Assembly: GCF_000334215.1 (NCBI RefSeq) | Contig: NZ_AMQY01000001.1 | Location: 1 to 64,000, forward strand | Direction: 5' to 3' | Length of the DNA: 64,000 nt | Source: Vreelandella jeotgali Hwa | GTDB taxonomy: Bacteria; Pseudomonadota; Gammaproteobacteria; Pseudomonadales; Halomonadaceae | Part shown: positions 1 through 9,472 of the stretch, piece by piece | Layout: every line of letters begins with the position of its first letter | Position numbering within the stretch: position 1 is the stretch's first letter | Translations under genes and position numbers: made by a program | The notes under the pieces: generated by a model | What the model saw: only the letters and a program-made list of their open reading frames with translations | What the model was told of the DNA's origin: nothing | Database searches by the model: none

Positions 1-142
1 CCCCCACGACCGGGCAGATTCCCATGCGTTACTCACCCGTCCGCCGCTCGACGCCCACCCGAAGGTGTCGTTTCCGCTCGACTTGCATGTGTTAGGCCTG
101 CCGCCAGCGTTCAATCTGAGCCATGATCAAACTCTTCAGTTT
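1..142 (-). rRNA. rrs: 16S ribosomal RNA, 5' end (partial)
   Basis: The reverse complement begins with the conserved 16S start (AGAGTTTGATCATGGCTCAG) and continues through the V1 region to the conserved CGGACGGGTGAGTAACGC stretch before leaving the window. The V1 loop and flanks look like Halomonas 16S. The mature 5' end is placed about position 142 by analogy with E. coli; the exact base is not determinable here. The operon is transcribed leftwards out of the window. Confidence 0.97.
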
Positions 143-315
143 ACAATCATATAGTGCATAAGCTGCACCAAACCTGGCTCAAGGTTTCAAACGTATCTCA
201 AACGGATTCCATGCCTGCTGAAAACAGCAGCACACCGAATCCTGACGAGTCGCTTGCCTTGATATTGGGTGATTTGTCACCCACGCCGGCAAGCGCCCAC
301 ATGAATTACCTGATC

Positions 316-335
316 AACTTGTTAAAGAGCGTCTC
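316..335 (-). promoter_or_regulatory. rRNA leader boxA antitermination element
   Basis: On the minus strand the leader reads GCTCTTTAACAA, a close match to the gammaproteobacterial boxA that recruits NusB/S10 for rRNA antitermination. It sits between the promoter near 365-392 and the 16S start, as expected. Confidence 0.75.
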
Positions 336-364
336 GCGGGCCGTGTCGGCTGCGAGGAGGGCGT

Positions 365-392
365 ATTCTACACCCCTTGATGTTCCTGTCAA
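365..392 (-). promoter_or_regulatory. rrn operon sigma-70 promoter
   Basis: Minus strand shows TTGACA, a 16-bp spacer, then TAGAAT, followed by a GC-rich discriminator (ACGCCCTCCT) typical of stringently controlled rRNA promoters. It lies upstream of boxA and 16S. The rest of 143-548 holds the rRNA leader; I see no coding gene there. Confidence 0.8.
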
Positions 393-548
393 CGACGATG
401 CCGAAATAAAACCAAACCAAGACATCGCGTAACCGACTGACAGACAAGGCCTTTTCGGGCCCTGCACCGCCGGCAACGCGGGGCATCGCCGGCAGCGAAG
501 GGTCATAGTAAAGCCTGAACGGGGATTTGGCAAGGGAAGACCTGCCTA

Positions 549-1403
549 TTAACGGCCCGGCCTCAGCTTACGCCAAACAGCCTGGGCCGGCCCCGACACC
601 ACATAAGCACCGAAAAGCAGCAACAGCATGGCCGAAGGCTCAACGGATATCATCACGAAGCCCAGCACGACCGCCAGCAGGACAACAAAAGGCACGGGCT
701 TTTTGAAATCAATATCCTTGAAGCTGTAGTAGCGGATATTGCTCACCATCAGAATACCGGAGGCCGCCACGACGCACAGCATCAGCAGCTTGAAACCGAT
801 TTCATTGGCATCAAAGCTGTTGAATGTCCAGACACTTGCGGCAATCAGGGCAGCGGCAGAAGGGCTGGGGAGACCGATGAACCACCTTTTGTCCACACTG
901 CCAATCTGCACGTTGAAGCGCGCCAGGCGCAAGGCCGCACAGGCCACATACAGAAACGCCACAACCCAGCCGGTCTTGCCGATATCCTGCAGAATCCAGG
1001 TAAATGCGACCAGCGCCGGCGCCATGCCGAAGGAAAGCATATCGGCCAGGCTGTCGTACTCGGCGCCAAACTCGCTTTGCGTATTGGTCATGCGCGCGAC
1101 GCGCCCATCCAAGCCATCAAGGACCATGGCAATGAAAATCGCAATGGCCGCTGCCGAAAAATCGCCGTTGATGCCTGCTACCACGGCAAAAAAGCCGGAG
1201 AAAAGCGCTGATGTGGTAAACAGGTTGGGCAGCAGGTAGATGCCTTTCCGGCGAACGGTTTCACCCCCTTCCATGGACTCCTCGATCACATCGGTTTCGC
1301 GCATGAAGGTAGCGGCCAGGTCTTCCTGGCGATGGCTATCTGCATCCGCACCCTGCGTCTCAGATGCCGAAGAGGGCGCGGCATCACGAGTATCCTGCGT
1401 CAT
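549..1403 (-). CDS. pssA: CDP-diacylglycerol--serine O-phosphatidyltransferase
   Basis: An integral membrane enzyme that makes phosphatidylserine from CDP-diacylglycerol and serine, the first step to phosphatidylethanolamine. The CDP-alcohol phosphatidyltransferase signature is visible at residues about 96-121 as DGLDGRVAR, then GAEYDSLAD (the DGxxAR...G...D...D pattern). Several hydrophobic helices follow, and there is a polar N-terminal extension of about 50 residues before the first membrane segment. At 284 residues it fits the small PssA type, not the larger E. coli phospholipase-D-like enzyme. In many gammaproteobacteria this gene lies next to ilvC, as here: it is downstream of ilvC on the same strand but separated by a strong terminator. 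Confidence 0.93.
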   Translation of the reverse strand: MTQDTRDAAPSSASETQGADADSHRQEDLAATFMRETDVIEESMEGGETVRRKGIYLLPNLFTTSALFSGFFAVVAGINGDFSAAAIAIFIAMVLDGLDGRVARMTNTQSEFGAEYDSLADMLSFGMAPALVAFTWILQDIGKTGWVVAFLYVACAALRLARFNVQIGSVDKRWFIGLPSPSAAALIAASVWTFNSFDANEIGFKLLMLCVVAASGILMVSNIRYYSFKDIDFKKPVPFVVLLAVVLGFVMISVEPSAMLLLLFGAYVVSGPAQAVWRKLRPGR

Positions 1404-1546
1404 AGCTCATATCCTGATGAATCGTGAAGGGCTTTCAGGTCGAAAGCGGTCTTCAACTGACATTAAACGGCCTGTTACTCCGCCTCATTTTACATGGTGG
1501 CAGCATGTCCTCCACCAGGCGCGTCTTACTGACGCTCATTACATAC

Positions 1547-1581
1547 AAAAAAGGCGCGCCCGGCCAACAGCCGGGCGCGCC
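1547..1581 (-). terminator. Rho-independent terminator of ilvC
   Basis: A perfect 12-bp GC-rich stem (GGCGCGCCCGGC and complement) with a 5-nt loop lies at 1553-1581. On the minus strand it is followed by a T run (1547-1552). It lies about 50 bp after the ilvC stop. Confidence 0.9.
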
Positions 1582-1633
1582 TCTGCTCAACGCGCCGAAG
1601 CGACGTTGTCTGTGGCAGGCGATGCCGCTCTGC

Positions 1634-2671
<1,038 letters not shown>

Positions 2672-2801
2672 TCAAGTAAGGCAATGGCTCCTTGAATAAC
2701 AGACAGGACATTGCCGCCGTTACCAGCAGCCCCGGCATCCAGGCGCGGGGCATGAGATGGCCATGACTCTACGCCATCGTGACTATTGCGTAAAACGCTA
2801 T

Positions 2802-2830
2802 ATTTGCAATATAACATTGCAAATATTGCA
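2802..2830. promoter_or_regulatory. Probable IlvY operator
   Basis: A perfect 9-bp inverted repeat ATTTGCAAT / ATTGCAAAT separated by 5 bp (2802-2824) is followed by another TTGCA half-site ending about 2830. It lies between divergent ilvC and ilvY, immediately upstream of the ilvY start, where a LysR-type regulator would bind. The assignment to IlvY is inferred from position. Confidence 0.6.
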
Positions 2831-2844
2831 ACATGAGGCCGCCA

Positions 2845-3747
2845 ATGGACTTCCGCCTGTTTCACTACTTTCTGACACTCGCCGATACGCTGCACTATGG
2901 TCGCGCCAGCGAACGCTGCCACGTCAGCTCTTCAACGCTGAGTCGCGCCATCCGACAACTGGAAGACACACTCGCTACCACGCTGTTCGAGCGCGATAAT
3001 CGTCACGTCACCCTCACTCGGCAAGGCCTTCAGTTTCAGCGCTATGCCCGCGATGCGCTGGAGCAGTGGGATAGCATCAAACGCACTCTCGCCGATGACA
3101 CGGCACGCCTGACCGGCTCCATCAGCATCTACTGCTCTGTTACCGCCAGCTATAGTTTCCTCTACACGCTGCTCAGTGACTTTCGCCTCTGCTATCCCGG
3201 CATCGAATTCAGGCTTCACACCGGCGACCCGGCCAACGCCATGACCCGTGTATTATCCGGTGACGATGACATGGCCATCACGCCCAGGCCGCGCACGCCC
3301 CCGCCGACGCTGGCCTTCAAGTCACTGACCCGCTCGCCGCTTCTTTTTATCGCTCCGGATGAGCCACCGGCGTGGCTTCCTGCGGCCCCCGAAAGCTCGA
3401 CTGCCGATCAGTGGCGCGATGTGCCCATGATCCTGTCCGAGGCCGGCCTGTCGCGGGAATACGCGGATACCTGGTTCAAGGCGCTGGGCATATCGCCGCG
3501 GATTTATGCACAAGTCGCTGGCCACGAAGCCATTGTCAGCATGGTCGGGCTGGGGTTCGGTATTGGAGTAGTGCCAAGGATTGTGCTGGACAACAGCCCG
3601 CTGGCCGATCGCGTTCGGGTACTCCACGTCAAGCCTGAGCTGCCCCACTACGATGTCGGCCTCTGTGTTCTCAATCGGCGCCTGAAACGGCCGCGACTCC
3701 AGGCACTGTGGAATGCCGTCAGCGAACACCGACCGCGGAATACATGA
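2845..3747 (+). CDS. ilvY: LysR-type activator IlvY
   Basis: The N-terminal winged helix-turn-helix (FHYFLTLADTLHYGRASERC...STLSRAIRQLE) is followed by a LysR-substrate effector domain. The family member divergent from ilvC is IlvY, which activates ilvC with acetolactate or acetohydroxybutyrate as inducers. The start at the second ATG (MDFRLFHYF, 2845) matches IlvY homologues; an ATG four codons upstream (2833) is also open. Length is 300 residues. Confidence 0.88.
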   Translation: MDFRLFHYFLTLADTLHYGRASERCHVSSSTLSRAIRQLEDTLATTLFERDNRHVTLTRQGLQFQRYARDALEQWDSIKRTLADDTARLTGSISIYCSVTASYSFLYTLLSDFRLCYPGIEFRLHTGDPANAMTRVLSGDDDMAITPRPRTPPPTLAFKSLTRSPLLFIAPDEPPAWLPAAPESSTADQWRDVPMILSEAGLSREYADTWFKALGISPRIYAQVAGHEAIVSMVGLGFGIGVVPRIVLDNSPLADRVRVLHVKPELPHYDVGLCVLNRRLKRPRLQALWNAVSEHRPRNT

Positions 3748-3758
3748 AACACACATAC

Positions 3759-3784
3759 AAAAACGGCAGGCGTATTGCCTGCCG
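3759..3784 (-). terminator. Terminator of fur
   Basis: A hairpin CGGCAGGC-loop-GCCTGCCG at 3764-3784 is followed by a T run on the minus strand (3759-3763), about 30 bp past the fur stop. It may also stop ilvY transcripts from the other side. Confidence 0.8.
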
Positions 3785-3813
3785 ATGCTCATGATGCGCT
3801 TGCGTGCATCCTG

Positions 3814-4272
3814 CTAACTGTCGGGGTTTTGGCCTGACGTGACTTCTTTTGCGTCAGCCTGCTGGCGGCGAGGGCGCACGTATAGCACCAGGGCGTGATC
3901 GACAAGCTCAAAGCCGTTTTCTTCTGCGATTTCCTGTTGCCGGCGTTCGATAACGTCATCGACAAATTCAATGATTTCGCCGCTGTCCAGACACACCATG
4001 TGGTCATGGTGTTCTTCCTGGGTCATCTCGAACACCGCGTGTCCACCGTCGAAATTATGACGGATGACAAGACCCGCCGACTCGAATTGAGTCAACACAC
4101 GATAAACGGTGGCCAGGCCAACGTCTTCGCCGGCATCAATCAGCGTCTTGTAAACCTCTTCAGCGCTGAGATGATGCTGTCCCGAAGCATTTTCGAGAAT
4201 CTGCAGGATTTTCACCCGCGGCAGGGTCACTTTCAGCCCGGCTTTACGCAATTCATGATTCTGATCGGCCAT
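3814..4272 (-). CDS. fur: Ferric uptake regulator
   Basis: Fe2+-dependent repressor of iron uptake genes. The 152-residue protein has the N-terminal winged helix (AGLKVTLPRVKILQIL) and the metal-binding segment HHDHMVCLDSGEIIEF. Only one cysteine is present where E. coli Fur has CLDC; this resembles Fur of Pseudomonas. The start MADQNHELRK at 4272 is chosen by homology; the open frame extends further upstream but into bamE. It is divergent from bamE, a very common arrangement. Likely targets in this window are the boxes near 39546 and 46472. Confidence 0.96.
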   Translation of the reverse strand: MADQNHELRKAGLKVTLPRVKILQILENASGQHHLSAEEVYKTLIDAGEDVGLATVYRVLTQFESAGLVIRHNFDGGHAVFEMTQEEHHDHMVCLDSGEIIEFVDDVIERRQQEIAEENGFELVDHALVLYVRPRRQQADAKEVTSGQNPDS

Positions 4273-4344
4273 CGTCACTCTTCGCAGTAACAGGTTAGGT
4301 CGGGTATGATCGACCGAAACCACGATAGTGAAGAACAGGCGCAA

Positions 4345-4809
4345 ATGCAAAAACTGACGAGAATCATCGCCCTCTCCGTAACCCTGACCGCCGTAGGCGG
4401 CTGCAGCACTTTGGGGGTATACAAACGCGACATTCCTCAGGGCAACCTGATCACCCAGGATATGGTCGAGCAGCTGCATCTCGGCATGGCCAAACAGCAG
4501 GTCAACCGGGTTATGGGCACCCCGTTGCTGGAAGCTCCCTTTGATGATCGCGAATGGGACTACGTCTTCCGGCTGGACAAGGCCTACGGCGGCGTTGAAA
4601 CCCGACGGGTAACACTCACCTTCAACGATCGCGGGCAGCTGACCGATATCGAGAAAGAAGGCGATATCGACGAAGAGCTGCCGCTGGATGTCAACAATAC
4701 GCCCGGCGCCAGCGAAGGCAACGATCCGATCCAGGCAGGTCCTGCACAGAACCCGCGGGCACCTACGCCCGATGCCGGCCCGGCGAGCACCCCCGGCAAT
4801 CGACGGTGA
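4345..4809 (+). CDS. bamE: Outer-membrane assembly lipoprotein BamE (SmpA/OmlA)
   Basis: A small lipoprotein of the BAM complex that inserts beta-barrel proteins in the outer membrane. The start MQKLTRIIALSVTLTAVGGC gives a lipoprotein signal peptide with lipobox VGGC at residue 20. The BamE fold follows (DMVEQLHLGMAKQQVNRVMGTP), then a C-terminal low-complexity tail rich in Pro, Ala and Gly that is longer than in E. coli. An upstream ATG (4306) is open but would destroy the signal peptide. It is divergent from fur. Confidence 0.93.
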   Translation: MQKLTRIIALSVTLTAVGGCSTLGVYKRDIPQGNLITQDMVEQLHLGMAKQQVNRVMGTPLLEAPFDDREWDYVFRLDKAYGGVETRRVTLTFNDRGQLTDIEKEGDIDEELPLDVNNTPGASEGNDPIQAGPAQNPRAPTPDAGPASTPGNRR

Positions 4810-4960
4810 CTGCTCCCCGCCCTGAGCGCTGCTGCGCCACGGGCGGGGCTTCCCACGTCAACGGCTGCTACCGGCAATGTGCCGGCTTTACGCGAGCCTC
4901 AATGGGCAGAGACGGACAGCCCTGCCGTCTTTAACTGCACAATGCCCTGATGTTTGATAT
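4810..4960 (-). ncRNA. Putative reRNA (omega RNA) and right end of the TnpB element
   Basis: TnpB elements encode a guide RNA overlapping the tnpB 3' end and extending to the right end of the element. Minus-strand sequence just after the tnpB stop contains GTGGGAAGCCCC leading into a GC-rich hairpin (roughly 4815-4850), the usual look of the right-end scaffold hairpin in IS200/IS605 elements. If so, the guide would come from the bamE 3' end side near 4800. The same hairpin could instead terminate bamE. Boundaries are approximate. Confidence 0.35.
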
Positions 4961-6035
4961 TCAGCGCTGCGTTGATGTCTCGATCATGGCGTGTATGACA
5001 GGCGGGGCACGCCCACGACCGGATGTTTAGCAGCATGGTGTCGCTTTTGTGTTGGCACACATGGCAGGTTTTGGAACCGGGGAACCATTGATCAAGTTTG
5101 ACCAGGTGCTTGCCCTTTTCCTCGGCCTTGTATGCCAACTTTTCGATCAAGGCATGCCAGGACGCATCGCCAATGTGTCTGGCGAGCCTGGCATTTTTCA
5201 TCATGTTCTTGACTTTCAGCGTCTCGACGATCACCGCTTGGTTATCGTCAACGATCTGTCGGGACAGTTTGTGCTGGAAGTCCTTGCGGGCATTAACGAC
5301 CCGCTCGTGTGCCCTGGCCACAAGCAGGCGGGCTTTGGCCCGATTCGCACTGCCTTTCTGCTTGCGCGACAGCGCCTGTTGTTTGCGCTTGAGGTTCCGC
5401 TGCGCCTGCTTGAGGAAACGCGGATTGGCGATCTTGTGACCGTTCGAGTCGATGGCGAGGTGCGACAAGCCCATGTCGAGGCCGACAACGCCGGCTGCAT
5501 CGACGGCCTTGAGCGGGGCCGGTGCTGCCTGTTCGGTTTCAAACAGCAGCGCGGCGTAATGCTTGCCGGTGACGGTGCGCGACAGCGTGATGCTCTTGAG
5601 CTTGCCGTCCATCGGGCGGTGAATACGCGCCTTGATGGCTTTAATCTTCGGCACCCTGATCCAGTTGTCGCCGCTGTTAACGCCGACGCAGTGGTAACTC
5701 GACTGCCGACCCCGCTTGCTTTTGAAACGCGGATAACCGGCTTTTTGTTTGGGGTCGAAAAAGCGCTGAAACGCCTGGTCGAGATGAAGGCACGCCTGCT
5801 GGAGCGCTATCGAATCCGACTCTGTCAGCCAGCCGTATTTACGCGATTTTTTGGCCACCGGCAGCAGCTTCTTGATGTCGTGCCTGGCGTTCAACGACTG
5901 GCCGTGACGCTTGTAGCGATGGGACATGATGCGAAGGCCGGCATTGTACACAAAGCGCACCGATCCGAACTGGCGATTGAGCCAATCGGCCTGCTCAGCG
6001 GTGGGGTAGATGCGTACTTTAACGGCTTTCAACAT
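4899..6035 (-). CDS. tnpB: TnpB RNA-guided nuclease (IS200/IS605-type, no tnpA)
   Basis: The 378-residue protein starts at MLKAVKVRIYPT (6035). The N-terminal OrfB helix-turn-helix domain (VRIYPTAEQADWLNRQFGSVRF) is followed by a RuvC-like nuclease. Catalytic candidates are D187 in GLDMGL, E271 in IVETLKVKNM and D353 in DRDINAALN. The zinc-finger cysteines CHVC (324-327) and CPAC (343-346) are intact. All key residues are present, so it may be active as an RNA-guided DNA nuclease. The open frame continues upstream of 6035 without a natural start, through the rnfH region in another frame; that extension is not real. No TnpA transposase is nearby, so the element is a TnpB-only (IS1341-like) form. 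It separates bamE from rnfH, which are normally adjacent. Confidence 0.9.
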   Translation of the reverse strand: MLKAVKVRIYPTAEQADWLNRQFGSVRFVYNAGLRIMSHRYKRHGQSLNARHDIKKLLPVAKKSRKYGWLTESDSIALQQACLHLDQAFQRFFDPKQKAGYPRFKSKRGRQSSYHCVGVNSGDNWIRVPKIKAIKARIHRPMDGKLKSITLSRTVTGKHYAALLFETEQAAPAPLKAVDAAGVVGLDMGLSHLAIDSNGHKIANPRFLKQAQRNLKRKQQALSRKQKGSANRAKARLLVARAHERVVNARKDFQHKLSRQIVDDNQAVIVETLKVKNMMKNARLARHIGDASWHALIEKLAYKAEEKGKHLVKLDQWFPGSKTCHVCQHKSDTMLLNIRSWACPACHTRHDRDINAALNIKHQGIVQLKTAGLSVSAH

Positions 6036-6111
6036 CACAACGCTCGGCATGACTGCATATACATTCAGTATAGATGGCACTACCGGGTAACGCAACCCCG
6101 TAGCAGTGCTG

Positions 6112-6165
6112 TTGCACTGCCCGCTTATATCCCCGCCCGCATTGGGCGAGGGTTTACGCGGCTTT
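6112..6165. other. Hairpins at probable left end of the TnpB element / rnfH end
   Basis: Two stems occur between the tnpB start and the rnfH stop: GCAGTG-loop-CACTGC at about 6112-6130 and CCCGCCC-loop-GGGCGAGGG at about 6134-6156. One may be the subterminal hairpin of the element's left end, the other the rnfH terminator. I cannot fix the element boundary. Confidence 0.4.
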
Positions 6166-6168
6166 TTG

Positions 6169-6462
6169 CTAACCGCCTCGTTGACGCCGAGCGCGGTGTC
6201 GCCTGGCATCCTTGGGATCAATGATGAGCGGCCGATAAACTTCCACCCGGTCGCCATCCTGCAGCCGGTAACCCTGCGGATGGCGCAGGACCTTGCCAAA
6301 TATCCCCAGCTCCAGCTGCTGGAACAGGCTCGCGGGCAGCTCCGGAAACAGGCTCGGCAGATCGGCCTGGGCAACCGCTTGCGTTGCCGTGGTGTCGGAC
6401 GCCACCTCCAGCCTGGCCAACTGCTGCTTGTTCGGCATCGCCATGGCCACTTCCACAATCAA
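6169..6462 (-). CDS. rnfH: RnfH family ubiquitin-fold protein
   Basis: A 97-residue protein with the UPF0125/RnfH pattern: VEVAMAMPNKQQLARLEV at the start and the C-terminal segment GKVLRHPQGYRLQDGDRVEV followed by YRPLIIDPKDARRHRA. Its function is unknown in detail; it has a beta-grasp fold and is named for proximity to rnf genes in some bacteria. It follows ratA on the same strand, the usual pair. Confidence 0.9.
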   Translation of the reverse strand: MIVEVAMAMPNKQQLARLEVASDTTATQAVAQADLPSLFPELPASLFQQLELGIFGKVLRHPQGYRLQDGDRVEVYRPLIIDPKDARRHRARRQRGG

Positions 6463-6519
6463 CGCATCACTCCTTGTTTGTGAATGACTCTCGCTGCGGT
6501 CTGTGCTGACCTTATGCGG

Positions 6520-6954
6520 TTAACGGCCGTAAAGCTCGTCGGCACGACGGGTGAAGGAGTCGACCAGCTGGCCCGCGATCTGCTGAAACAGCTTGCCAAA
6601 CGCCATGCTCAACAGCCGGTTGGCAAACTCGAACTCCATCTCCAGACTGACCCGGCAGGTAGTGTCATCCACGGGAATGAACTGCCAGCGCCCCTTGAGG
6701 CGCTTGAACGGCCCCTTGACCAGCGACATTTCGATGCGCTCGGGCGTATAAAGGTCATTGTGCGTGGTAATCGTCTGCTCGACCCCGGCACGACCCAGTG
6801 TCATTTCGCCCACCAGGTGAACCTCATCGCGCTCGACCAGACGCGCCCGCCGACAGCCGGGTAAAAACTGCGGGTATTGCTCAAAGTCGTTCACCAGCTC
6901 GAACATTTGCTGGGGAGTATGCCGCACCAGGGCGGAACGATTCACGGTTGGCAT
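6520..6954 (-). CDS. ratA: RatA-type START/polyketide-cyclase-like protein
   Basis: A 144-residue member of the coenzyme Q-binding (COQ10/START) family. The typical start is MPTVNRSALVRHTPQQMFEL, followed by VNDFEQYPQFLPGC; the C-terminal FGKLFQQIAGQLVDSFTRRA is also typical. E. coli RatA was described as a toxin that blocks 70S subunit association, and relatives act in ubiquinone handling, so the role here is open. The start at 6954 was preferred over an ATG ten codons upstream because family members begin at MPTV. It is divergent from smpB and forms a unit with rnfH. Confidence 0.9.
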   Translation of the reverse strand: MPTVNRSALVRHTPQQMFELVNDFEQYPQFLPGCRRARLVERDEVHLVGEMTLGRAGVEQTITTHNDLYTPERIEMSLVKGPFKRLKGRWQFIPVDDTTCRVSLEMEFEFANRLLSMAFGKLFQQIAGQLVDSFTRRADELYGR

Positions 6955-7071
6955 TGACCTCTCCGCTGACTTCACAGTGCTCAAGGCGTATTATCGGGAC
7001 AATTTCACCGAAATGGTATCACGCCTCTTCGCTCCGCGAAGAAGCCACCGACAGATCAATGACGAGGTGAC

Positions 7072-7566
7072 ATGGCCGCAAAGAAGGGAAAGACCAAAAA
7101 GGGGCCGGGCAACAACGTTATTGCCCAGAATAGAAAAGCGCGTTTTGAATATCACATCAACGAGACGTTCGAAGCCGGACTCGCGCTGGCCGGCTGGGAG
7201 ATCAAAAGCCTGCGTGCCGGCAAGGCCCAACTCACCGACACCTATATTCTGGTGCGCCGTGGCGAAGCCTGGCTGCTGGGCAGCCACATCATGCCGCTCA
7301 ACACCGCCAGCACCCATGAAATTGCCGACCCCACGCGCACCCGCAAGCTACTGCTACACCGTAAGGAAATCGCCAAGATATTTTCCAAAACCCAGGACAA
7401 GGGGCATACCTGTGTACCGTTAAAGCTGTACTGGAAACGCAATCTGGTCAAGTGTGAGCTGGCGCTGGTGACGGGCAAGAAACAGCACGACAAGCGCGCC
7501 ACCGAAAAGGACCGCGACTGGCAGCGGCAAAAAGGCCGCATTATGCGGGAACAAAACAAGGGCTAG
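7072..7566 (+). CDS. smpB: SsrA-binding protein
   Basis: Binds tmRNA and delivers it to stalled ribosomes in trans-translation. The 164-residue protein shows the family core: [10 protein letters not shown] near the start, [14 protein letters not shown], and the basic C-terminal tail [20 protein letters not shown] that enters the empty mRNA channel. The ssrA gene begins 43 bp downstream, so both partners are adjacent. Confidence 0.97.
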   Translation: MAAKKGKTKKGPGNNVIAQNRKARFEYHINETFEAGLALAGWEIKSLRAGKAQLTDTYILVRRGEAWLLGSHIMPLNTASTHEIADPTRTRKLLLHRKEIAKIFSKTQDKGHTCVPLKLYWKRNLVKCELALVTGKKQHDKRATEKDRDWQRQKGRIMREQNKG

Positions 7567-7609
7567 CTGGTCAATGAGGAGTGAGCACGTTACACTGCTC
7601 GAACGCTAA

Positions 7610-7989
7610 GGGGGCGACATGGTCTCGACGCCGGTGACAACCCCTGCGGTGCATGCCGAGAGCGTGATGTATCTCGTAAATCCAACATCACGAAAAATAG
7701 TCGCAAACGACGAAAACTACGCTCAGGGCGCGCTGGCAGCGTAAAAACTGCTAGCTTCTTGTCCGGCTCCAAAGCCATGTGCCTGTTCATGGCGGCGGAG
7801 ATACGAGCTAAAAGTGACAGGACCGCAGTCGGCGGCGTCTTCACGTCGACTGTTAAATCGAAGAAGGCTCGCGTGACTGAATCCTGATCGTCGGAGTTAG
7901 CCGCGTTAAAACAAAAGACGTCATCTAAGCATGTAGAGCCAATGGGCGAGTGCTGGCGGACGCGGGTTCAATTCCCGCCGCCTCCACCA
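7610..7989 (+). ncRNA. ssrA: Transfer-messenger RNA
   Basis: The 5' GGGGGCG pairs with 3' CGCCTCC in the acceptor stem, and the T-arm GGGTTCAATTCCC precedes the encoded CCA ending at 7989. The tag reading frame runs 7703-7744: resume codon GCA, encoding ANDENYAQGALAA and TAA. The 3' end is also the attachment core of the adjacent integrase. Confidence 0.97.
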
Positions 7990-8101
7990 ACATCAGGTTT
8001 CAGGAAGCACCAAAACGTTCCACAAACCGCATGAACAGGGGCCTCCGGGCCCCTTTCTTGTGTCTGGACGTCCCAAAATGATTCTTGACACCCCACCTGC
8101 C

Positions 8102-8267
8102 TGGGGGCATAAATGGGGGCATAACGTCGAGATCAATATGCTGATGCCCCCAAATGGAAGTAAAAGGCACAAAGCCCAGAACCACGGGCTTAACGCCCAT
8201 GCGCTTTGTGCCAAGACCTGCTTTCCCTTGGGGGCATAAGCCAAAATTCGCCCCAAGGTGCCCCCAA
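8102..8267 (+). promoter_or_regulatory. Repeated TGGGGGCAT motifs, probable integrase arm sites
   Basis: The 9-bp motif TGGGGGCAT occurs at 8102-8110, 8114-8122 and 8229-8237, and inverted at 8144-8152; a fifth, one-mismatch inverted copy (GTGCCCCCA) overlaps the integrase start at 8259-8267. Clustering between the ssrA attachment core and the integrase gene fits arm-type binding sites and integrase autoregulation. The function is inferred. Confidence 0.55.
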
Positions 8268-9472
8268 TGAGTCGCCAAATTAATAAGCTAACGGCTACGG
8301 CCATCAAGGCAGCCAAGCCCCAGGAAAAAATCTACAGGATGCCCGACGGTGGTGGCCTATACTTGGAGGTAGCTAAAACCGGCAGCAAGTACTGGCGCAT
8401 GAAGTATCGCTACGGCGGTAAGGAAAAGCGTCTGTCTATCGGCGTATATCCAAACGTATCGCTGGCATCGGCACGCGAAGTCCGCGACGATGCAAAACGC
8501 CAGCTCGCTGAAGATATAGACCCCAGCACGGCCAAGCGCATTGCTCACCAGCAAGGTGTAGATGCATCAGCCAACACTTTTGGCGCTGTTGGCATGGAAT
8601 GGCTTGAGCAGGTTCATCAGCACGATGTGGTGCCCGCACATTACATGCGCAACAAACGCCGGCTGGAACGTGACGCTTTTCCGATTATCGGCAAGCGCCC
8701 GCTGGCCAAGATCACGCCGCCCGAACTGCTGGATTGCCTGCGTCGCATCGAAGCACGCGGCCACATTGAGACTGCCCATCGCGTAAAAACATTGTGCGGC
8801 CAAATATTCCGATACGGCATTGCCACAGGACGAGCGGAGCGTGACCCAACTCCAGACTTGCGTGATGCTCTCCGATCAAGCAATACGCGGCATCATGCTG
8901 CGATTACTGATCCAGAAGAAGTCGCTGTCCTGTTACGCGCCATAGAAGGCTACGGTGGCCAACCTGCGACCATTGCCGCTCTCAAAATAGCGCCGCTGGT
9001 TTTCACTCGGCCGGGGGAATTACGGCAGGCGAAATGGGCTGACTTTGATCTGGAAAAAGAAACCTGGTCTTTCCATGTGAGCAAAACAGGGCAGCCTCTT
9101 ATCGTGCCCCTCCCAACGCAGGCAGTAAAAATCCTACGAGACCTTCACGGCCTCACCGGGCGTTCAGAATTTGTTTTTCCCGGGGCACGTAGCGATCAGC
9201 GCCCAATGAGCAACGCTACGCTGAAAGCCGCATTAGATAGAATGGGGTTCAAGGGCGAGATGACCGCCCACGGCTTTCGCGCCATGGCACGTACTATCTT
9301 AGCCGAGCAGCTAAATTTTCCAGAGCACATTATTGAGCAGCAGCTGGCGCATACCGTGAAAGACGCTAACGGACGCGCCTACAACCGTACCAAATATCTC
9401 GATCAGCGGCGGGAGATGCTGCAGGCCTGGGCTGATTATTTGGAGAACTTAGTAGACCCATCATCGGCCTAA
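8258..9472 (+). CDS. P4-type tyrosine integrase of an ssrA-integrated island
   Basis: A 404-residue (or 401 from the ATG at 8267, MSRQINKL) site-specific recombinase. The N-terminal DUF4102 arm-binding domain (LTATAIKAAKPQEKIYRMPDGGGLYL) is followed by a core-binding domain and the catalytic domain. Residues visible are R251 (TRPGELRQ), H338-x-x-R341 (HGFR), H365 (QLAHT) and probable nucleophile Y375 (AYNRTKYL). The gene lies 270 bp from the ssrA 3' end and points away from it, the standard layout of islands that use tmRNA as target. No second copy of the ssrA 3' end was found in the window, so the right boundary is unknown or lost. Confidence 0.95.
   Translation: MPPMSRQINKLTATAIKAAKPQEKIYRMPDGGGLYLEVAKTGSKYWRMKYRYGGKEKRLSIGVYPNVSLASAREVRDDAKRQLAEDIDPSTAKRIAHQQGVDASANTFGAVGMEWLEQVHQHDVVPAHYMRNKRRLERDAFPIIGKRPLAKITPPELLDCLRRIEARGHIETAHRVKTLCGQIFRYGIATGRAERDPTPDLRDALRSSNTRHHAAITDPEEVAVLLRAIEGYGGQPATIAALKIAPLVFTRPGELRQAKWADFDLEKETWSFHVSKTGQPLIVPLPTQAVKILRDLHGLTGRSEFVFPGARSDQRPMSNATLKAALDRMGFKGEMTAHGFRAMARTILAEQLNFPEHIIEQQLAHTVKDANGRAYNRTKYLDQRREMLQAWADYLENLVDPSSA

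Noticed and set aside
154..432. 92-codon plus-strand ORF in the rRNA leader
   Set aside because: Overlaps the rrn promoter and boxA on the opposite strand and has no protein-like features.
5049..6224. 391-codon plus-strand ORF opposite tnpB
   Set aside because: Shadow of tnpB; no recognisable domain and no ribosome site.
4899..6458. Single 519-residue ORF covering tnpB and upstream sequence
   Set aside because: Only the part from 6035 matches TnpB; the upstream part is an antisense-like/out-of-frame reading through rnfH, which is itself a well supported gene in another frame.
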